Assembly (NCBI RefSeq): GCF_044755465.1
Contig: NZ_JBIVRB010000009.1
Coordinates: 152,018 to 216,017, forward strand
Reading direction: 5' to 3'
Origin: Peterkaempfera sp044755465
Lineage (GTDB): Bacteria > Actinomycetota > Actinomycetes > Streptomycetales > Streptomycetaceae
DNA: 64,000 nucleotides
Shown here piece after piece: positions 1 to 8,617 of this stretch; the stretch's first letter is position 1, and every line of letters starts with the position of its first letter. The notes below the pieces were generated by a model. The model made no database searches and had not been told where the DNA came from. It was given only the letters and a program-made list of their open reading frames with translations. The position numbers and the translations under genes are program-made.

Positions 1-308
1 GCGACCCTGGACACACCCTCCGTGACCAGGGCGACGGCCCTGCGGATGATCCGGTCGACGTCTGCGGCGCTTACGCGCACATCGTGCCGGACGAGGACCC
101 GGCCGGTGATCGGGTTGGCCTGCGCCTGGGTGATCCCGGGGATCCGCCGCAGGGCCGCGGCGAGGACTTCGGCCGCCCGGGGCCGCCCGAGAACCGGTTT
201 GACGTCCCAGCGCTGACGGCCCGGAATGACCGATCGCAGGCGCACTTCCAGATCCACGACGTGATTCCCGGCTGCGGCACCCAGCAGAGACGGCATGTGT
301 ACGATCAC
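1..308 (-). CDS. HMA-like domain protein, N-terminal part (runs off the left edge)
   Basis: This frame reads leftwards from a GTG at 308 (an ATG at 296 is an alternative) and is open to the window edge, about 102 codons. The peptide begins MPSLLGAAAGNHVVDLEV and continues through 'IPGRQRWDV', 'IPGITQAQANPITGRVLV' and 'DVDRIIRRAV'. The pattern (a short strand, a helix after the 'RWDV' segment, then 'G(I/V)xxxxANPxTGRxLV') is that of the heavy-metal-associated-like N-terminal domain of actinobacterial P-type ATPases and some ABC exporters, but without the CxxC metal site. It follows the DUF5132 gene on the same strand, a pairing often seen with such ATPases. The rest of the protein is outside the window, so the transported ion cannot be inferred. 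No clear ribosome-binding site is present. Confidence 0.6.
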   Translation of the reverse strand, partial: MIVHMPSLLGAAAGNHVVDLEVRLRSVIPGRQRWDVKPVLGRPRAAEVLAAALRRIPGITQAQANPITGRVLVRHDVRVSAADVDRIIRRAVALVTEGVSRV

Positions 309-331
309 CTGTTTTGCGGAGGTCGCTGAAA

Positions 332-349
332 ACGTCACGGGCGTGACGT
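332..349. promoter_or_regulatory. 18-bp palindrome upstream of the HMA-like gene
   Basis: Two perfect 8-bp arms, acgtcacg (332-339) and cgtgacgt (342-349), flank a 2-bp centre. The site lies 24 bp before the GTG start of the HMA-like gene and between it and DUF5132, a good position for a dimeric repressor or activator. Which protein binds is unknown. Confidence 0.45.
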
Positions 350-471
350 ATTACTGCGACGGAGTGGAATTCTGAAGGAGGAGGGAAACCCGGCCGACGG
401 GCCTGCGGCCGACCGCCGCCCGGACGCGCATCCGAGCCCGGCCGGAATGTGCGCCCAGGCGACCGGGGCCG

Positions 472-810
472 TCAGTGCGCCTTGCCGACGCCGGCGGTGG
501 TACGGACCCTCGGGGTCCTCGCCTCGCCCTCGGTCCGATCGGCGGAGTCGCCCTTCCCGGCGGCGGCCGGCCGGCCGTCGCCCGTACGGGCTCCGCCGTC
601 ACCGGCGGCGATCTGCGCCGCCACCACATCGGCGGCGACCTCGGCCGCGAGGTCGTGGATGTTCTCTCCGGCCTCGTGGGCCGCCTTCTTCACCTCAAGG
701 ACGATGCCGACGGAGGTCTTGACGACACCGCGCATCAGCGGCTTGAGGAGCCGTTTGGCGAGTGGCGCGACGACGAGGCCGACCAGGAAGGGCGGTACTA
801 GGGGCGGCAT
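472..810 (-). CDS. DUF5132 family small membrane-associated protein
   Basis: 112 residues, starting at an ATG with GGAG about 5 bases upstream. The N-terminal stretch 'PPFLVGLVVAPLAKRLLKPL' is a hydrophobic segment interrupted by basic residues. It is followed by 'VVKTSVGIVLEVKKAAHEAG' and 'LAAEVAADVVAAQ', the conserved DUF5132 core, and then a disordered charged tail rich in Gly, Arg and Thr. The family has no known enzymatic activity. It is usually encoded beside HMA-domain proteins or P-type ATPases, as here with the gene ending the window on the same strand. A role as an accessory membrane protein of that transporter is inference. Confidence 0.75.
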   Translation of the reverse strand: MPPLVPPFLVGLVVAPLAKRLLKPLMRGVVKTSVGIVLEVKKAAHEAGENIHDLAAEVAADVVAAQIAAGDGGARTGDGRPAAAGKGDSADRTEGEARTPRVRTTAGVGKAH

Positions 811-1110
811 GATGCTCCATCCTCTCTACATATACGCATGACAGGGGGCCCGGACACTGCGGATAGCGAAGCAGCGCCCAGCCGGGCGGACACAGCGGGG
901 TCGCTTCCGCTTCCGGAATTCGGCAGTCAACCTGCCGAGCCGAATTCCTCAGGGGTGGAGCCCACTGCCCGCTCTGCCACCACCGTAGTCGAACCGTGGG
1001 CATCAAGGCCGAACAGCCTGGGCCGGTTCACTCGTGCGAGTGCTCTTGACCTTTCTGGGCACCACGGATTGCAAGGACACCCATTGAACGATTCGATCGT
1101 ATTTTCATAA
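811..1110. other. Intergenic stretch without a recognisable gene
   Basis: About 300 bp upstream of DUF5132 and downstream of the DUF885 gene, both on the minus strand. The 1085-1115 part is unusually A/T-rich for this window. No credible frame is visible; it probably holds the DUF5132 promoter. Confidence 0.4.
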
Positions 1111-2808
1111 TTATTGATGCTGGTATCCGAGTTCACGCGCCACCCGCCGCCGGAGGGCCGCAAACGGCAGCCCGCCGCCGCCCAGCACCACCTCATGGAA
1201 GGCCCGCACGTCGAAGCCGCCGCCCGAGCCCGCCTCGGCCCCGGCCCGCAGCCGGGTGAACTCCAGGTAGCCCGCACGGTAGGAGAGCGCCTGCGCGGGC
1301 AGGTCCGTGGAGTACCGCAGCAGGTCCGAGTCGATCTGGCCGTCCGCCTCGGTGGAGTTGGCGCGCATGAAGTCCCGCGCCTGCTCCAGGCTCATCGTCC
1401 CGAGGTTGAGCCCGGTGTCGACGACGAGCCGCTGCGCGGTGAACCGCTCCTGAGCAAGGCGCCCGTACGCGTCCCAGGGGTCGTCGTAGAGGCCCATCTC
1501 CCAGCCGAGGCCGGCCGCGTACTCGGCCCAGCCCTCGTTGAACGCGCCGAACTCCGCCACCTCACGACGCAGTTGCGGCAGGGTGCGGCTCTCCGCCTGC
1601 CGGGCGAGATGGAAGTGGTGCCCGGGTGCCAGCTCGTGGTAGATCAGCGAGGCCGAGCCCAGCAGGGACCTCCGGTCCAGCTCCGAGCCGTTGTAGCGGT
1701 AGCGCCCGACCGGGTCGGCTGCGGTCGGCGGCTCGTAGTATCCGAAGGTCATCCCCGCCTCCAGGGCCGGGTCCAGTCGGGCCAGCCCGTACGGGGCGGC
1801 CGGCAGAGCGGCGAACCACCGCGGCAGCAGCGGGGCCAGCCGGTCGAGGTGGCCCCGGTACCGGGCCTCGACCTCCTCCGGCGTCCGGGCGTACAGACGG
1901 GGCTCGGCCCGCAGCCGGTCGTGGAACTCGGCCTCGGAGCCGCGAAAGCCCAGGGCCGCCCGCAACTCCCCCATCCGTTCGGCGAGCTCGCGGCACTGCT
2001 CGCGGCCGAGCTCATGGAGCCGCTCGGGCGGCACGCCGTCCCCGGTGTGGGTCCGGACGAACTCCCGGTACGCCTGCTCACCGCCCTCGTACCGCGCCCA
2101 GCCGACGGCCTGCGGCGCACCGCACGCGGAGGCCGGGTCGTCGACGGCGGCGAGCAACCGGTCGAAGGCCGGCACCAGCTCGGTCGCCACCAGCCGTCGC
2201 ACGCCGTCCCGGAGTAGCCCTCGGTCGGCCGGCCCCAGTCCGACGAGCCGGTCGTCGTCCACTGCCACCCGGCGGGCCACGGAGGACCGCAGGCCGGCGA
2301 CGGTGGTGCGCACACCGGCCAGGGCCGGAGCGGGCACCCGGAAGCCGTGGGCGGCCTGCTGCACCGCCTTGTCGACGATCGAGCCGACCACCCGGCCCAG
2401 CCGGTGCACCAGCCCCAGGTACCGCTGGACGTCCGGTCGTCCGGTGAAGGTGAACGGGCGCAGCACCGCGTCGGTGTACAGCGACAGCGGGAACAGCCGG
2501 TACGGCGTGGCGGCGGGCGTCAGCCAGTAGCAGCGGCAGGCCCGCAGTTCCTGTTCGGCGAGCGCCGCGAGGAACGCCGCGGTGTCGGCGTCGACACCGG
2601 ACAGCTCCGCGCCGTCGAGCATCCGGACCCGGTCCAGCACGCCCCGGGCGAACCGCGCCCGCTCCTCGGCCTCGGCGAGTGATGCCCCGGGCAGCGTCTC
2701 GACCCGGAGCCCCTGGCGGACCCTCAGCAGCGGGTCGCGTTCCAGCAGGAACCCCCAGTAGCGGTCCGCCAGGCGGCCGATCTCACGGCCCGGTTCGTCC
2801 GTCCTCAT
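1111..2808 (-). CDS. DUF885 family zinc peptidase-like protein
   Basis: 565 residues, close to the usual 550-600 of DUF885 proteins. The metal-site signature is present: 'YHELAPGHHFHLARQ' (HExxxGHH type) about 350 residues in, followed by 'FNEGWAEYAAGLGWEMG', which supplies the downstream glutamate. The family is related to gluzincin metallopeptidases and is usually annotated as a putative carboxy- or aminopeptidase; its substrate is not known. No signal peptide is seen, so it is probably cytoplasmic. The frame stays open upstream to about 3120, but that part overlaps the opposing ABC gene and does not look coding, so I place the start at the ATG of 'MRTDEPGREIGRL'. It is divergent from the neighbouring oligopeptide-type transporter, which would suit further hydrolysis of imported peptides. 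Confidence 0.85.
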   Translation of the reverse strand: MRTDEPGREIGRLADRYWGFLLERDPLLRVRQGLRVETLPGASLAEAEERARFARGVLDRVRMLDGAELSGVDADTAAFLAALAEQELRACRCYWLTPAATPYRLFPLSLYTDAVLRPFTFTGRPDVQRYLGLVHRLGRVVGSIVDKAVQQAAHGFRVPAPALAGVRTTVAGLRSSVARRVAVDDDRLVGLGPADRGLLRDGVRRLVATELVPAFDRLLAAVDDPASACGAPQAVGWARYEGGEQAYREFVRTHTGDGVPPERLHELGREQCRELAERMGELRAALGFRGSEAEFHDRLRAEPRLYARTPEEVEARYRGHLDRLAPLLPRWFAALPAAPYGLARLDPALEAGMTFGYYEPPTAADPVGRYRYNGSELDRRSLLGSASLIYHELAPGHHFHLARQAESRTLPQLRREVAEFGAFNEGWAEYAAGLGWEMGLYDDPWDAYGRLAQERFTAQRLVVDTGLNLGTMSLEQARDFMRANSTEADGQIDSDLLRYSTDLPAQALSYRAGYLEFTRLRAGAEAGSGGGFDVRAFHEVVLGGGGLPFAALRRRVARELGYQHQ

Positions 2809-3019
2809 GCCGCAAGTGTGGCGACGGTGCGCCGCCCCGGTCGCCGGCCGACCGGGGGGAAGCCGCGCTGTCCCACGAACGGGTGAATCACGTGGGCCGC
2901 ACCGCGCCCGCCCCGGTGGCCTCCGGCCCAGCGGGCAGGCGTCTCCCCCCTCTCGGCACGGACTGTCCACGCCGCCGGGCTGACCCTCCGTCGTCCGAGC
3001 CCGGTGGCACCATGACGCC

Positions 3020-4603
3020 ATGCCCCGCCGTTCCCTGCCGATCCGCCTGGCGGCCGGCGTGACCGCCGCGACCGTCGTGCTGGCCGGCTGCGGCAGCACG
3101 GGGCGGTCCGCCACGACCACGCCCCTCGTGGCCGGCGGGACCGTCCGTATCGCGGCATCCGCCGAGACCCCGAGCTTCGATCCGTACTCCGCCTTCGGCG
3201 CCGCCCAGGCCGGCTACGCCTACGACTCGCTGGTCAACGTCGCCGCCGACGGCACCCTGGTCTCCGGCCTGGCCTCGTCCTGGCAGGCCACGACCACCAC
3301 CGCCACCTTCACCCTCCGTCCGGGCGTCACCTGCTCCGACGGCACGCCCCTCACCGCCTCGGCGGTGACCCGGGCGCTGACCTACGCGGGCGACCCGGCC
3401 AACCAACTCGCCGGCGCCCAGGCCGTCCTGCCGACCGTCCCCTTCACCGCGAGCGCCGACGACCCGACCGGCACGGTGTCGGTGACCACCACCGCCCCCT
3501 TCCCGTTCCTCACCCGCACCCTCGGTCTGCTGCCGATCGTCTGCCCCGCCGGTCTGGACCACCCCCGGTCGCTCGACCGCACCACCCAGGGCACCGGCCC
3601 CTATGTGCTGACCCGCTACACCCCCGGCGGGCCGTACGAGTTCACCGTCCGCGACGGCTACACCTGGGGACCGGCCGGGGCGACGACGGCGGAGCCCGGC
3701 CTCCCCGCACACCTCGTCGTCTCCGTGGTGCCCCGGGCCTCCACCGCCGCCAACCTGCTGATCACCGGGGGCGTCGACATCGCGAACGTGGACGGGCCGG
3801 ACCGCGCCCGGCTCACCGGCCGCGGCCTCGCCACCACCGACGTGGCGACCGTCGTCGGACTGACCTTCTTCAACCAGCGCCCCGGCCGACCCCTGGCCGA
3901 CCCCGCCCTGCGCCGGGCCCTGGTATCCGCCCTCCACCGCCAGGGGCTCGCCAACGTCGCCGTCGGCGGCACCGGCCGGCCCGCCACCGACTTCGGCGCT
4001 GACGGCGCCGTCTGCCACGCCGACCTCGCCGCCGCCAACCTGCCCGCGCCGGACGCGGCCAAGGCCCTGCGCGGCGCCGGTTGGACCCGCGCCGGTGGCG
4101 GCCCCCTCGCCAAGGACGGCCGACCGCTCCGGCTACGCCTGATCACCAGCGCCGACCTCGGCCGGACCCTGCCCTCCGTCGCCGAGCTGATGGCCCGGAC
4201 CTGGACGTCGCTGGGCGCGGACGTCAGGCTGGTCACCGAGAGCCTGCCGGCCCTCGTCAACGCCATGTACCGCACCGGTGACTTCGATGTCGTGGTCGGC
4301 ACCTCACCGGGCTTCGCCCTGCCGGTCGGCTTCGTCCCGTTCTTCTCCGGCCCCACCCCCGCCCGGGGTCTCAACTTCGCGGGCGTCGCCAACCCCGAGT
4401 ACGACGCGCTGGTCACCCGGGCGCTCCGGGAGGCGGACACCGCCGGCTGCGACACCTGGAACCGGGCCGCCGCCGCACTCCTCCGCTCGGCCGACGCGCT
4501 CCCGATCGCGGACGGCCGGAGCACCGTCTACGGCTACCGCACCACCTTCACGACCACCTTCGGCGGCCGGCTCGTCCCCACCAGCATCCGCCTCCACCAG
4601 TGA
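3020..4603 (+). CDS. ABC transporter substrate-binding lipoprotein, family 5 (peptide/opine/nickel type)
   Basis: 527 residues, the normal size for SBP_bac_5 proteins. The N-terminus is a lipoprotein signal, 'RLAAGVTAATVVLAGCGS', with the LAGC lipobox cysteine near residue 23. It is followed by the family opening 'GGTVRIAASAETPSFDPYSAF', the 'SGLASSWQ...TFTLRPGVTCSDGTPLTA' segment and later 'GTGPYVLTRY'. The protein should capture a peptide-like substrate outside the membrane and deliver it to the permeases encoded directly downstream. Its stop codon overlaps a possible GTG start of the next gene, so the cluster reads as one operon (binding protein, DppB-like, DppC/D-like fusion, DppF-like). 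The exact ligand cannot be read from the sequence. Confidence 0.92.
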   Translation: MPRRSLPIRLAAGVTAATVVLAGCGSTGRSATTTPLVAGGTVRIAASAETPSFDPYSAFGAAQAGYAYDSLVNVAADGTLVSGLASSWQATTTTATFTLRPGVTCSDGTPLTASAVTRALTYAGDPANQLAGAQAVLPTVPFTASADDPTGTVSVTTTAPFPFLTRTLGLLPIVCPAGLDHPRSLDRTTQGTGPYVLTRYTPGGPYEFTVRDGYTWGPAGATTAEPGLPAHLVVSVVPRASTAANLLITGGVDIANVDGPDRARLTGRGLATTDVATVVGLTFFNQRPGRPLADPALRRALVSALHRQGLANVAVGGTGRPATDFGADGAVCHADLAAANLPAPDAAKALRGAGWTRAGGGPLAKDGRPLRLRLITSADLGRTLPSVAELMARTWTSLGADVRLVTESLPALVNAMYRTGDFDVVVGTSPGFALPVGFVPFFSGPTPARGLNFAGVANPEYDALVTRALREADTAGCDTWNRAAAALLRSADALPIADGRSTVYGYRTTFTTTFGGRLVPTSIRLHQ

Positions 4604-5586
4604 CCGGGGGACCCAGCGTGTCCGTACCCCACCTGCTGCGGCACCCGTGGACGGCGTTCCTCGGCCGCCGGACCGCCCGGCTGCTCCTCTCGCTCGGGAT
4701 CGTGCTCACCGCGTCGTTCGCGATGGTCCGCCTGGTCCCCGGCGACCCGGTCCGCGCCGCGCTCGGCGTGGACGCCCCGCCCGCCCTGGTGACCGCCCAG
4801 AGGCACCGGCTCGGGCTCGACACCCCCTTCCTGTCGCAGTACCGCCACTATCTCGACGGCCTCCTGCACGGCGACCTCGGCACCTCGCTGATCACCGGCA
4901 CCCCGGTCGCGGAACTGGTCCGCACTCGGCTGCCGGCCACCCTGGAGATCGCCGGCCTCGCCTTCCTCGTGACCCTCGCCGTCGCCCTGCCCTGCGGCCT
5001 GCTCGCCGCCGTCCGCACCCGCGACGGCCGGCATCCGCGCACCGAGCTGGCGTTCACGGCGGTGAGCGCGGGCCTGACCGGGGTGCCGGACTTCGTCCTG
5101 GCGGCCGGGCTCACCGCACTGCTGGCCGTCGGCCTCCAGTTGCTCCCGGCGGCCGGCGCGGCAGGCGCCGCGTCCCTCGTCCTGCCGGTCCTCGCGCTCT
5201 CCCTCGCCCCCACCGCCGTCCTGGTGCGCATCGTCCGGGTGGAGGCGCTGAAGGTGCTGGACGAGGACTACATGCGCACCGCCCGGAGCAAACGGCTGTC
5301 CCCCGCGCGCCGCTACCTGCGGCACGCGGCGCCGAACATGGCGACCGCCACGCTCACCGTCGCCGGGAGCCTGCTGCCCGCCATGATCGCCGGCACGATG
5401 CTGGTCGAGAAGGTGTTCGCCTGGCCCGGCATCGGTTCGGCCATGGCGCAGTCCGTGGTCGCGCAGGATTACCCGGTGGTCCAGGCGATGGTGCTGATCC
5501 TGGGCACGACCGTGCTGCTCGCCGGCCTCCTGGTCGACATGCTGCTGGCGGTACTCGATCCGCGTTCCGCGATCCGGGAGGGGTGA
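4600..5586 (+). CDS. ABC transporter permease, DppB/OppB type
   Basis: Integral membrane protein of about 328 residues with the DppB-type opening 'RRTARLLLSLGIVLTASFAM', then 'RLVPGDPVRAALG', and the cytoplasmic ATPase-contact loop 'EDYMRTARSKRLSPAR' (EAA-type motif). About six membrane segments are visible. Two starts compete. GTG 4600 overlaps the upstream stop as GTGA. GTG 4618 has a GGGGGA ribosome-binding site 7 bases before it and gives 'MSVPHLLRHPW'; I regard 4618 as somewhat more likely. It forms the heterodimeric channel with the permease half of the next gene. Confidence 0.9.
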   Translation: MTGGPSVSVPHLLRHPWTAFLGRRTARLLLSLGIVLTASFAMVRLVPGDPVRAALGVDAPPALVTAQRHRLGLDTPFLSQYRHYLDGLLHGDLGTSLITGTPVAELVRTRLPATLEIAGLAFLVTLAVALPCGLLAAVRTRDGRHPRTELAFTAVSAGLTGVPDFVLAAGLTALLAVGLQLLPAAGAAGAASLVLPVLALSLAPTAVLVRIVRVEALKVLDEDYMRTARSKRLSPARRYLRHAAPNMATATLTVAGSLLPAMIAGTMLVEKVFAWPGIGSAMAQSVVAQDYPVVQAMVLILGTTVLLAGLLVDMLLAVLDPRSAIREG

Positions 5587-5593
5587 GCAGCCG

Positions 5594-7564
5594 ATGTCCC
5601 CTTCCACCAGGTGTCCGCGCCCGCCCATGGTCTGGATCGCGGCAGCCATGCTGGCGTCGCTGGTCGTGCTCGCGCTGGCGGGCCCGCTCGTCTGGGGCGC
5701 GGCGGCCGACCGCCCCGATCCCGCTGCGGTGCTGCGGGGCCCGTCCGCAGCACACCCGTTCGGCACCGACGACCTCGGCCGGGACGTGCTCGCCCGAGTG
5801 CTGACCGCCACCCGGCCCTCCCTGCTGTTCGCGCTGGCGGCGGCTCTGGTCGGCGCCGGTGCGGGCGTCCTCCTCGGGGCGTCCACCGCAGTCGTCGGTC
5901 CCCGCACCCGGCGGTGGCTCGGCGCGCTGATCAACCTCCTGCTCGCCTTCCCCGCGCTCCTGGTCGCGCTCTTCCTCGCGGTCGTGTTCGGCGCGGGCGC
6001 CGGCGGGGCGGTGCTCGCCCTCGCCGTCGCGGGAGTGCCCGGCTTCGCCCGCCTCGCCCAGACGCTCGCCGCCGCCGTCGCGGGCACCGACCACCTGGCT
6101 GCGGCCCGGGTCCTCGGCCTGCGCCGGTACCGGCTGCTGTGGCGACATGTCCTGCCCAATATCGCGGAGCCGCTGCTGCTCAGCGCCACCACGGCGGCGG
6201 GCACGGCCCTGGTCGCGCTTTCCGGGCTGAGCTTCCTCGGCCTGGGCGTCCAGCCGCCCGGCTACGACTGGGGACAGCTGCTCGACCAGGGGCTCGACCG
6301 CATCTACGCCGAACCCCTGCCCGCGCTCGCCCCGGGCCTGGCCGTCCTCTACGCCGCCCTGACGTTCCAACTGCTCGGTGAGGTCCTGGCCGGGGGCGCT
6401 GCCCGACGCAACCGGGCACCCGGCAGACCCGCGCCGCCGGTCGCGCCGAGCGGGCCCGCCGAGGACGGCCTCGTGCTCCAGGTCGAGGACCTCGGTGTCG
6501 AACTCCCCACTCCGCACGGCACGATCCGGCCGGTCCGCGGCGTGAGTTTCTCGCTGCGCCCCGGCGAGATGGTCGGGCTCGTCGGTGAGTCCGGCTCCGG
6601 CAAGTCGCTCACCGCGCTCGCGATCGCCGACCTCCTCCGGGACGGGGCGCGGGTGTCCCGCCGGACTCTCCGTCTGCTCGGCGCCGACCTCGCCGTCATG
6701 ACGCCGAAGCAGCGTGAGCACCACCTCGCGACCGGACTGGCGTTGATCTTCCAGAATCCGGCCTCCGCGCTCAATCCGTCGCTCCGTGTCGCCACCCAGC
6801 TCACCGAGACCGCCCGGACCCACCGCGGCCTGAGCCGCGCCCAGGCCGCCGCGGACGCCGCCGAAGCGCTGCGCCGGGTCGCCCTCCCCCCAGCGGTGCT
6901 GCGCTCCCGCCCCCACCAGCTCTCCGGCGGGCAGCGCCAGCGCGTGATGATCGCGGCCGGACTCATGGTGCGGCCTAGCCTGATCATCGCCGACGAGCCG
7001 ACGACCGCGCTCGACGTCACCGTGCAGCGGCAGATCACCCGGCTGCTCTCCGACCTCCGGCAGGACACCTCCGCCGCCATCCTGTTCATCAGCCACGACA
7101 TCGCGCTCGTCGGCGAGTCGTGCGAACGCGTCCTGGTGATGTACGGGGGGACGATCGTCGAGACCCTGCCCGCCGACCGCCTCGCCGACGCCACCCGGCA
7201 CCCCTACACCCGGGCACTGGTCGAATCGGTGCCGGACCTCGCCGGGCACCGCGACCGGCCGCTGCCGACGGTGGAGGGCGCGCCGCCCGATCCGCTGGCT
7301 GCCGCCCCGGGCTGCCCGTTCGAGCCCCGCTGCCCACGCCGCCGGGAACCCTGTGCCGAGGAGGCCCCACCGCTGGACAGCCTCGACGCGGTCCACCGGG
7401 TCGCGTGCTGGTATCCGATGCCGGCGGCAGCGGACCGGGTGGGGACGGCTCCGGCGGGGACGACTCCGGTGTGGACGACTCCGGTGGAGGCGGATCAGGC
7501 GGAGGCGGATCAGGCGGAGGCGGACCGGGTGAAGGTGGAGCAGGTGGAGGCGGAACCGTCATGA
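5594..7564 (+). CDS. ABC transporter permease (DppC type) fused to ATP-binding protein (DppD type)
   Basis: 656 residues in one frame. Residues about 1-270 are a DppC-like permease ('HPFGTDDLGRDVLARVL', then the 'AARVLGLRRYRLLWRHVLPN' EAA loop). Residues about 290-590 are a complete ABC ATPase: Walker A 'GESGSGKS', Q-loop 'IFQNPASALNP', signature 'LSGGQRQRV', Walker B 'LIIADEPTTALD' and the H-loop 'ISHD'. Then follow the oligopeptide-family C-terminal 'HPYTRALVESVPD' and Cys-rich 'GCPFEPRCPRR' regions. Such permease/ATPase fusions are known in actinobacterial Dpp-type systems. The last 40 residues are a low-complexity 'TTPV..EADQAEADQ' tail made by a 15-bp DNA repeat. The gene ends as ATGA with the second ATPase gene, so the two are translationally coupled. 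Confidence 0.9.
   Translation: MSPSTRCPRPPMVWIAAAMLASLVVLALAGPLVWGAAADRPDPAAVLRGPSAAHPFGTDDLGRDVLARVLTATRPSLLFALAAALVGAGAGVLLGASTAVVGPRTRRWLGALINLLLAFPALLVALFLAVVFGAGAGGAVLALAVAGVPGFARLAQTLAAAVAGTDHLAAARVLGLRRYRLLWRHVLPNIAEPLLLSATTAAGTALVALSGLSFLGLGVQPPGYDWGQLLDQGLDRIYAEPLPALAPGLAVLYAALTFQLLGEVLAGGAARRNRAPGRPAPPVAPSGPAEDGLVLQVEDLGVELPTPHGTIRPVRGVSFSLRPGEMVGLVGESGSGKSLTALAIADLLRDGARVSRRTLRLLGADLAVMTPKQREHHLATGLALIFQNPASALNPSLRVATQLTETARTHRGLSRAQAAADAAEALRRVALPPAVLRSRPHQLSGGQRQRVMIAAGLMVRPSLIIADEPTTALDVTVQRQITRLLSDLRQDTSAAILFISHDIALVGESCERVLVMYGGTIVETLPADRLADATRHPYTRALVESVPDLAGHRDRPLPTVEGAPPDPLAAAPGCPFEPRCPRRREPCAEEAPPLDSLDAVHRVACWYPMPAAADRVGTAPAGTTPVWTTPVEADQAEADQAEADRVKVEQVEAEPS
7484..7530 (+). 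repeat. Short tandem repeat at the junction of the two ABC ATPases
   Basis: Three imperfect copies of ggaggcggatcaggc in tandem. In the frame of the upstream gene they encode 'EADQAEADQA'. In the frame of the downstream ATPase they encode a Gly-Gly-Gly-Gly-Ser type linker that runs without a stop into that ATPase. Confidence 0.7.
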
Positions 7565-8352
7565 CGGACCTGCGCCTCTGCGGCCTCACCGTCCGCCACC
7601 ACGGCCCGCGCGGCCCCGTCACCGTCGTGGACGGCGTCTGGCTGGACATCCCGTCCGGCACCACGCTCGGGCTGGTGGGCGAATCCGGCTCGGGGAAGTC
7701 CAGTCTGTCCCGTGCGATCGTCGGGCTCGTCCCCGTGCACGGGGGCCGGGTCCTGCTGGGCGGCCGGGAGATCCGTGTCCGGACCGTCCGCGACCGGCGT
7801 CGGCTCGGCCGTCTGGTCCAGGTCGTCCTCCAGGACCCCGACACCGCGCTGGATCCCCGGATGACGGTCCGCCGGACGCTCGTCGAGGCGGCCACCGTCT
7901 TCCAGCGGCTCGACCGGCACGCCCGCGCCGAGCGCGTCACCGGCCTGCTCGGCCTCGTCGGCCTGGACCCCCGGCTCGCCGACCGCCTGCCACGGCAACT
8001 GTCCGGCGGCCAGCGCCAACGGGTCGCCATCGCCCGCGCCCTGGCCGTCGAACCCGGCCTCCTGATCGCCGACGAGATCACCTCGGCGCTCGACGTCTCG
8101 GTCCAGGCGTCCGTCCTCAACACGATCCGCGAACTCCAACGGCGGCTCGGCCTGACCGTGCTGTTCATCGGCCACAACCTGCCCGCGGTCTGCCATGTCT
8201 CCGACGCGGTGGCGGTGATGCGGCACGGCCGGATCGTCGAGACCGCCCCCACCGAGTCCCTTCTGCGCGCCCCGCAGCACCCGTACACCCGGGCGTTGCT
8301 GGCGTCCGTGCCGAGCCTGCGCACGGCTCCGCCCCAGGGGAGGCCGTCGTGA
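7561..8352 (+). CDS. ABC transporter ATP-binding protein, DppF/OppF type
   Basis: 263 residues starting at the ATG of an ATGA overlap with the fused permease/ATPase gene. All ABC ATPase elements are present: Walker A 'GESGSGKSS', Q-loop 'VLQDPDTALDPRM', signature 'LSGGQRQRVAIARAL', Walker B 'LLIADEITSALD', H-loop 'IGHN', and the family tail 'APQHPYTRALLASVP'. It should pair with the ATPase half of the preceding protein to drive the DppBC-like channel. The C-terminus lacks the Cys-rich stretch seen in its partner. The frame remains open upstream through the glycine linker region, but the ATGA overlap is the natural start. Confidence 0.92.
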   Translation: MTDLRLCGLTVRHHGPRGPVTVVDGVWLDIPSGTTLGLVGESGSGKSSLSRAIVGLVPVHGGRVLLGGREIRVRTVRDRRRLGRLVQVVLQDPDTALDPRMTVRRTLVEAATVFQRLDRHARAERVTGLLGLVGLDPRLADRLPRQLSGGQRQRVAIARALAVEPGLLIADEITSALDVSVQASVLNTIRELQRRLGLTVLFIGHNLPAVCHVSDAVAVMRHGRIVETAPTESLLRAPQHPYTRALLASVPSLRTAPPQGRPS

Positions 8353-8617
8353 CCGCCGCCCGGCCGGACGCGGTGACGGTCGGCACCGATCTGGTCGGCG
8401 CCGCGTCGCCGCCGCTGCCGGACACCGCCGCCCTACTCGTCGGCAACGCCCGGCCGACCGGCCGACGACCCACAGAAGTGCGTCGAGACCGGTCACGGCC
8501 CCGACGGCGACCCGGTCCACCGCCGTTGCGAGCGCACCGGCAGCGCCGTGGGGCCGGGCCCCTGCTCCCGCCGGCACCCGACCCGGGCCGACTCCGCCCG
8601 CACCGTCAAGGGCTGAT
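8349..8617 (+). pseudogene. Frame-broken remnant after the ABC operon, unrecognised
   Basis: A GTG overlapping the DppF-type stop (GTGA) opens a frame reading 'AVTVGTDLVGAASPP'. The coding look then moves to another frame from about 8461 ('DDPQKCVETGHGPDGDP'...) and ends at a TGA near 8617. Codons in both pieces end almost always in G or C. It looks like the front of one small gene joined to the tail of the same or another gene by an indel. I do not recognise the family. Confidence 0.3.

Noticed and set aside
4534..6204. A 556-codon minus-strand frame opposite the oligopeptide permeases, and similar long frames at 5354-7396
   Set aside because: Shadow frames of high-GC coding DNA. The plus strand carries unmistakable DppB, DppC and ATPase motifs and the minus-strand peptides are low-complexity.
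7120..7560. Treating the open frame before the second ABC ATPase as part of that protein
   Set aside because: Apart from the glycine linker the upstream codons are antithetic to the ATPase gene they overlap. The ATGA start is standard. The linker is kept as a finding only.
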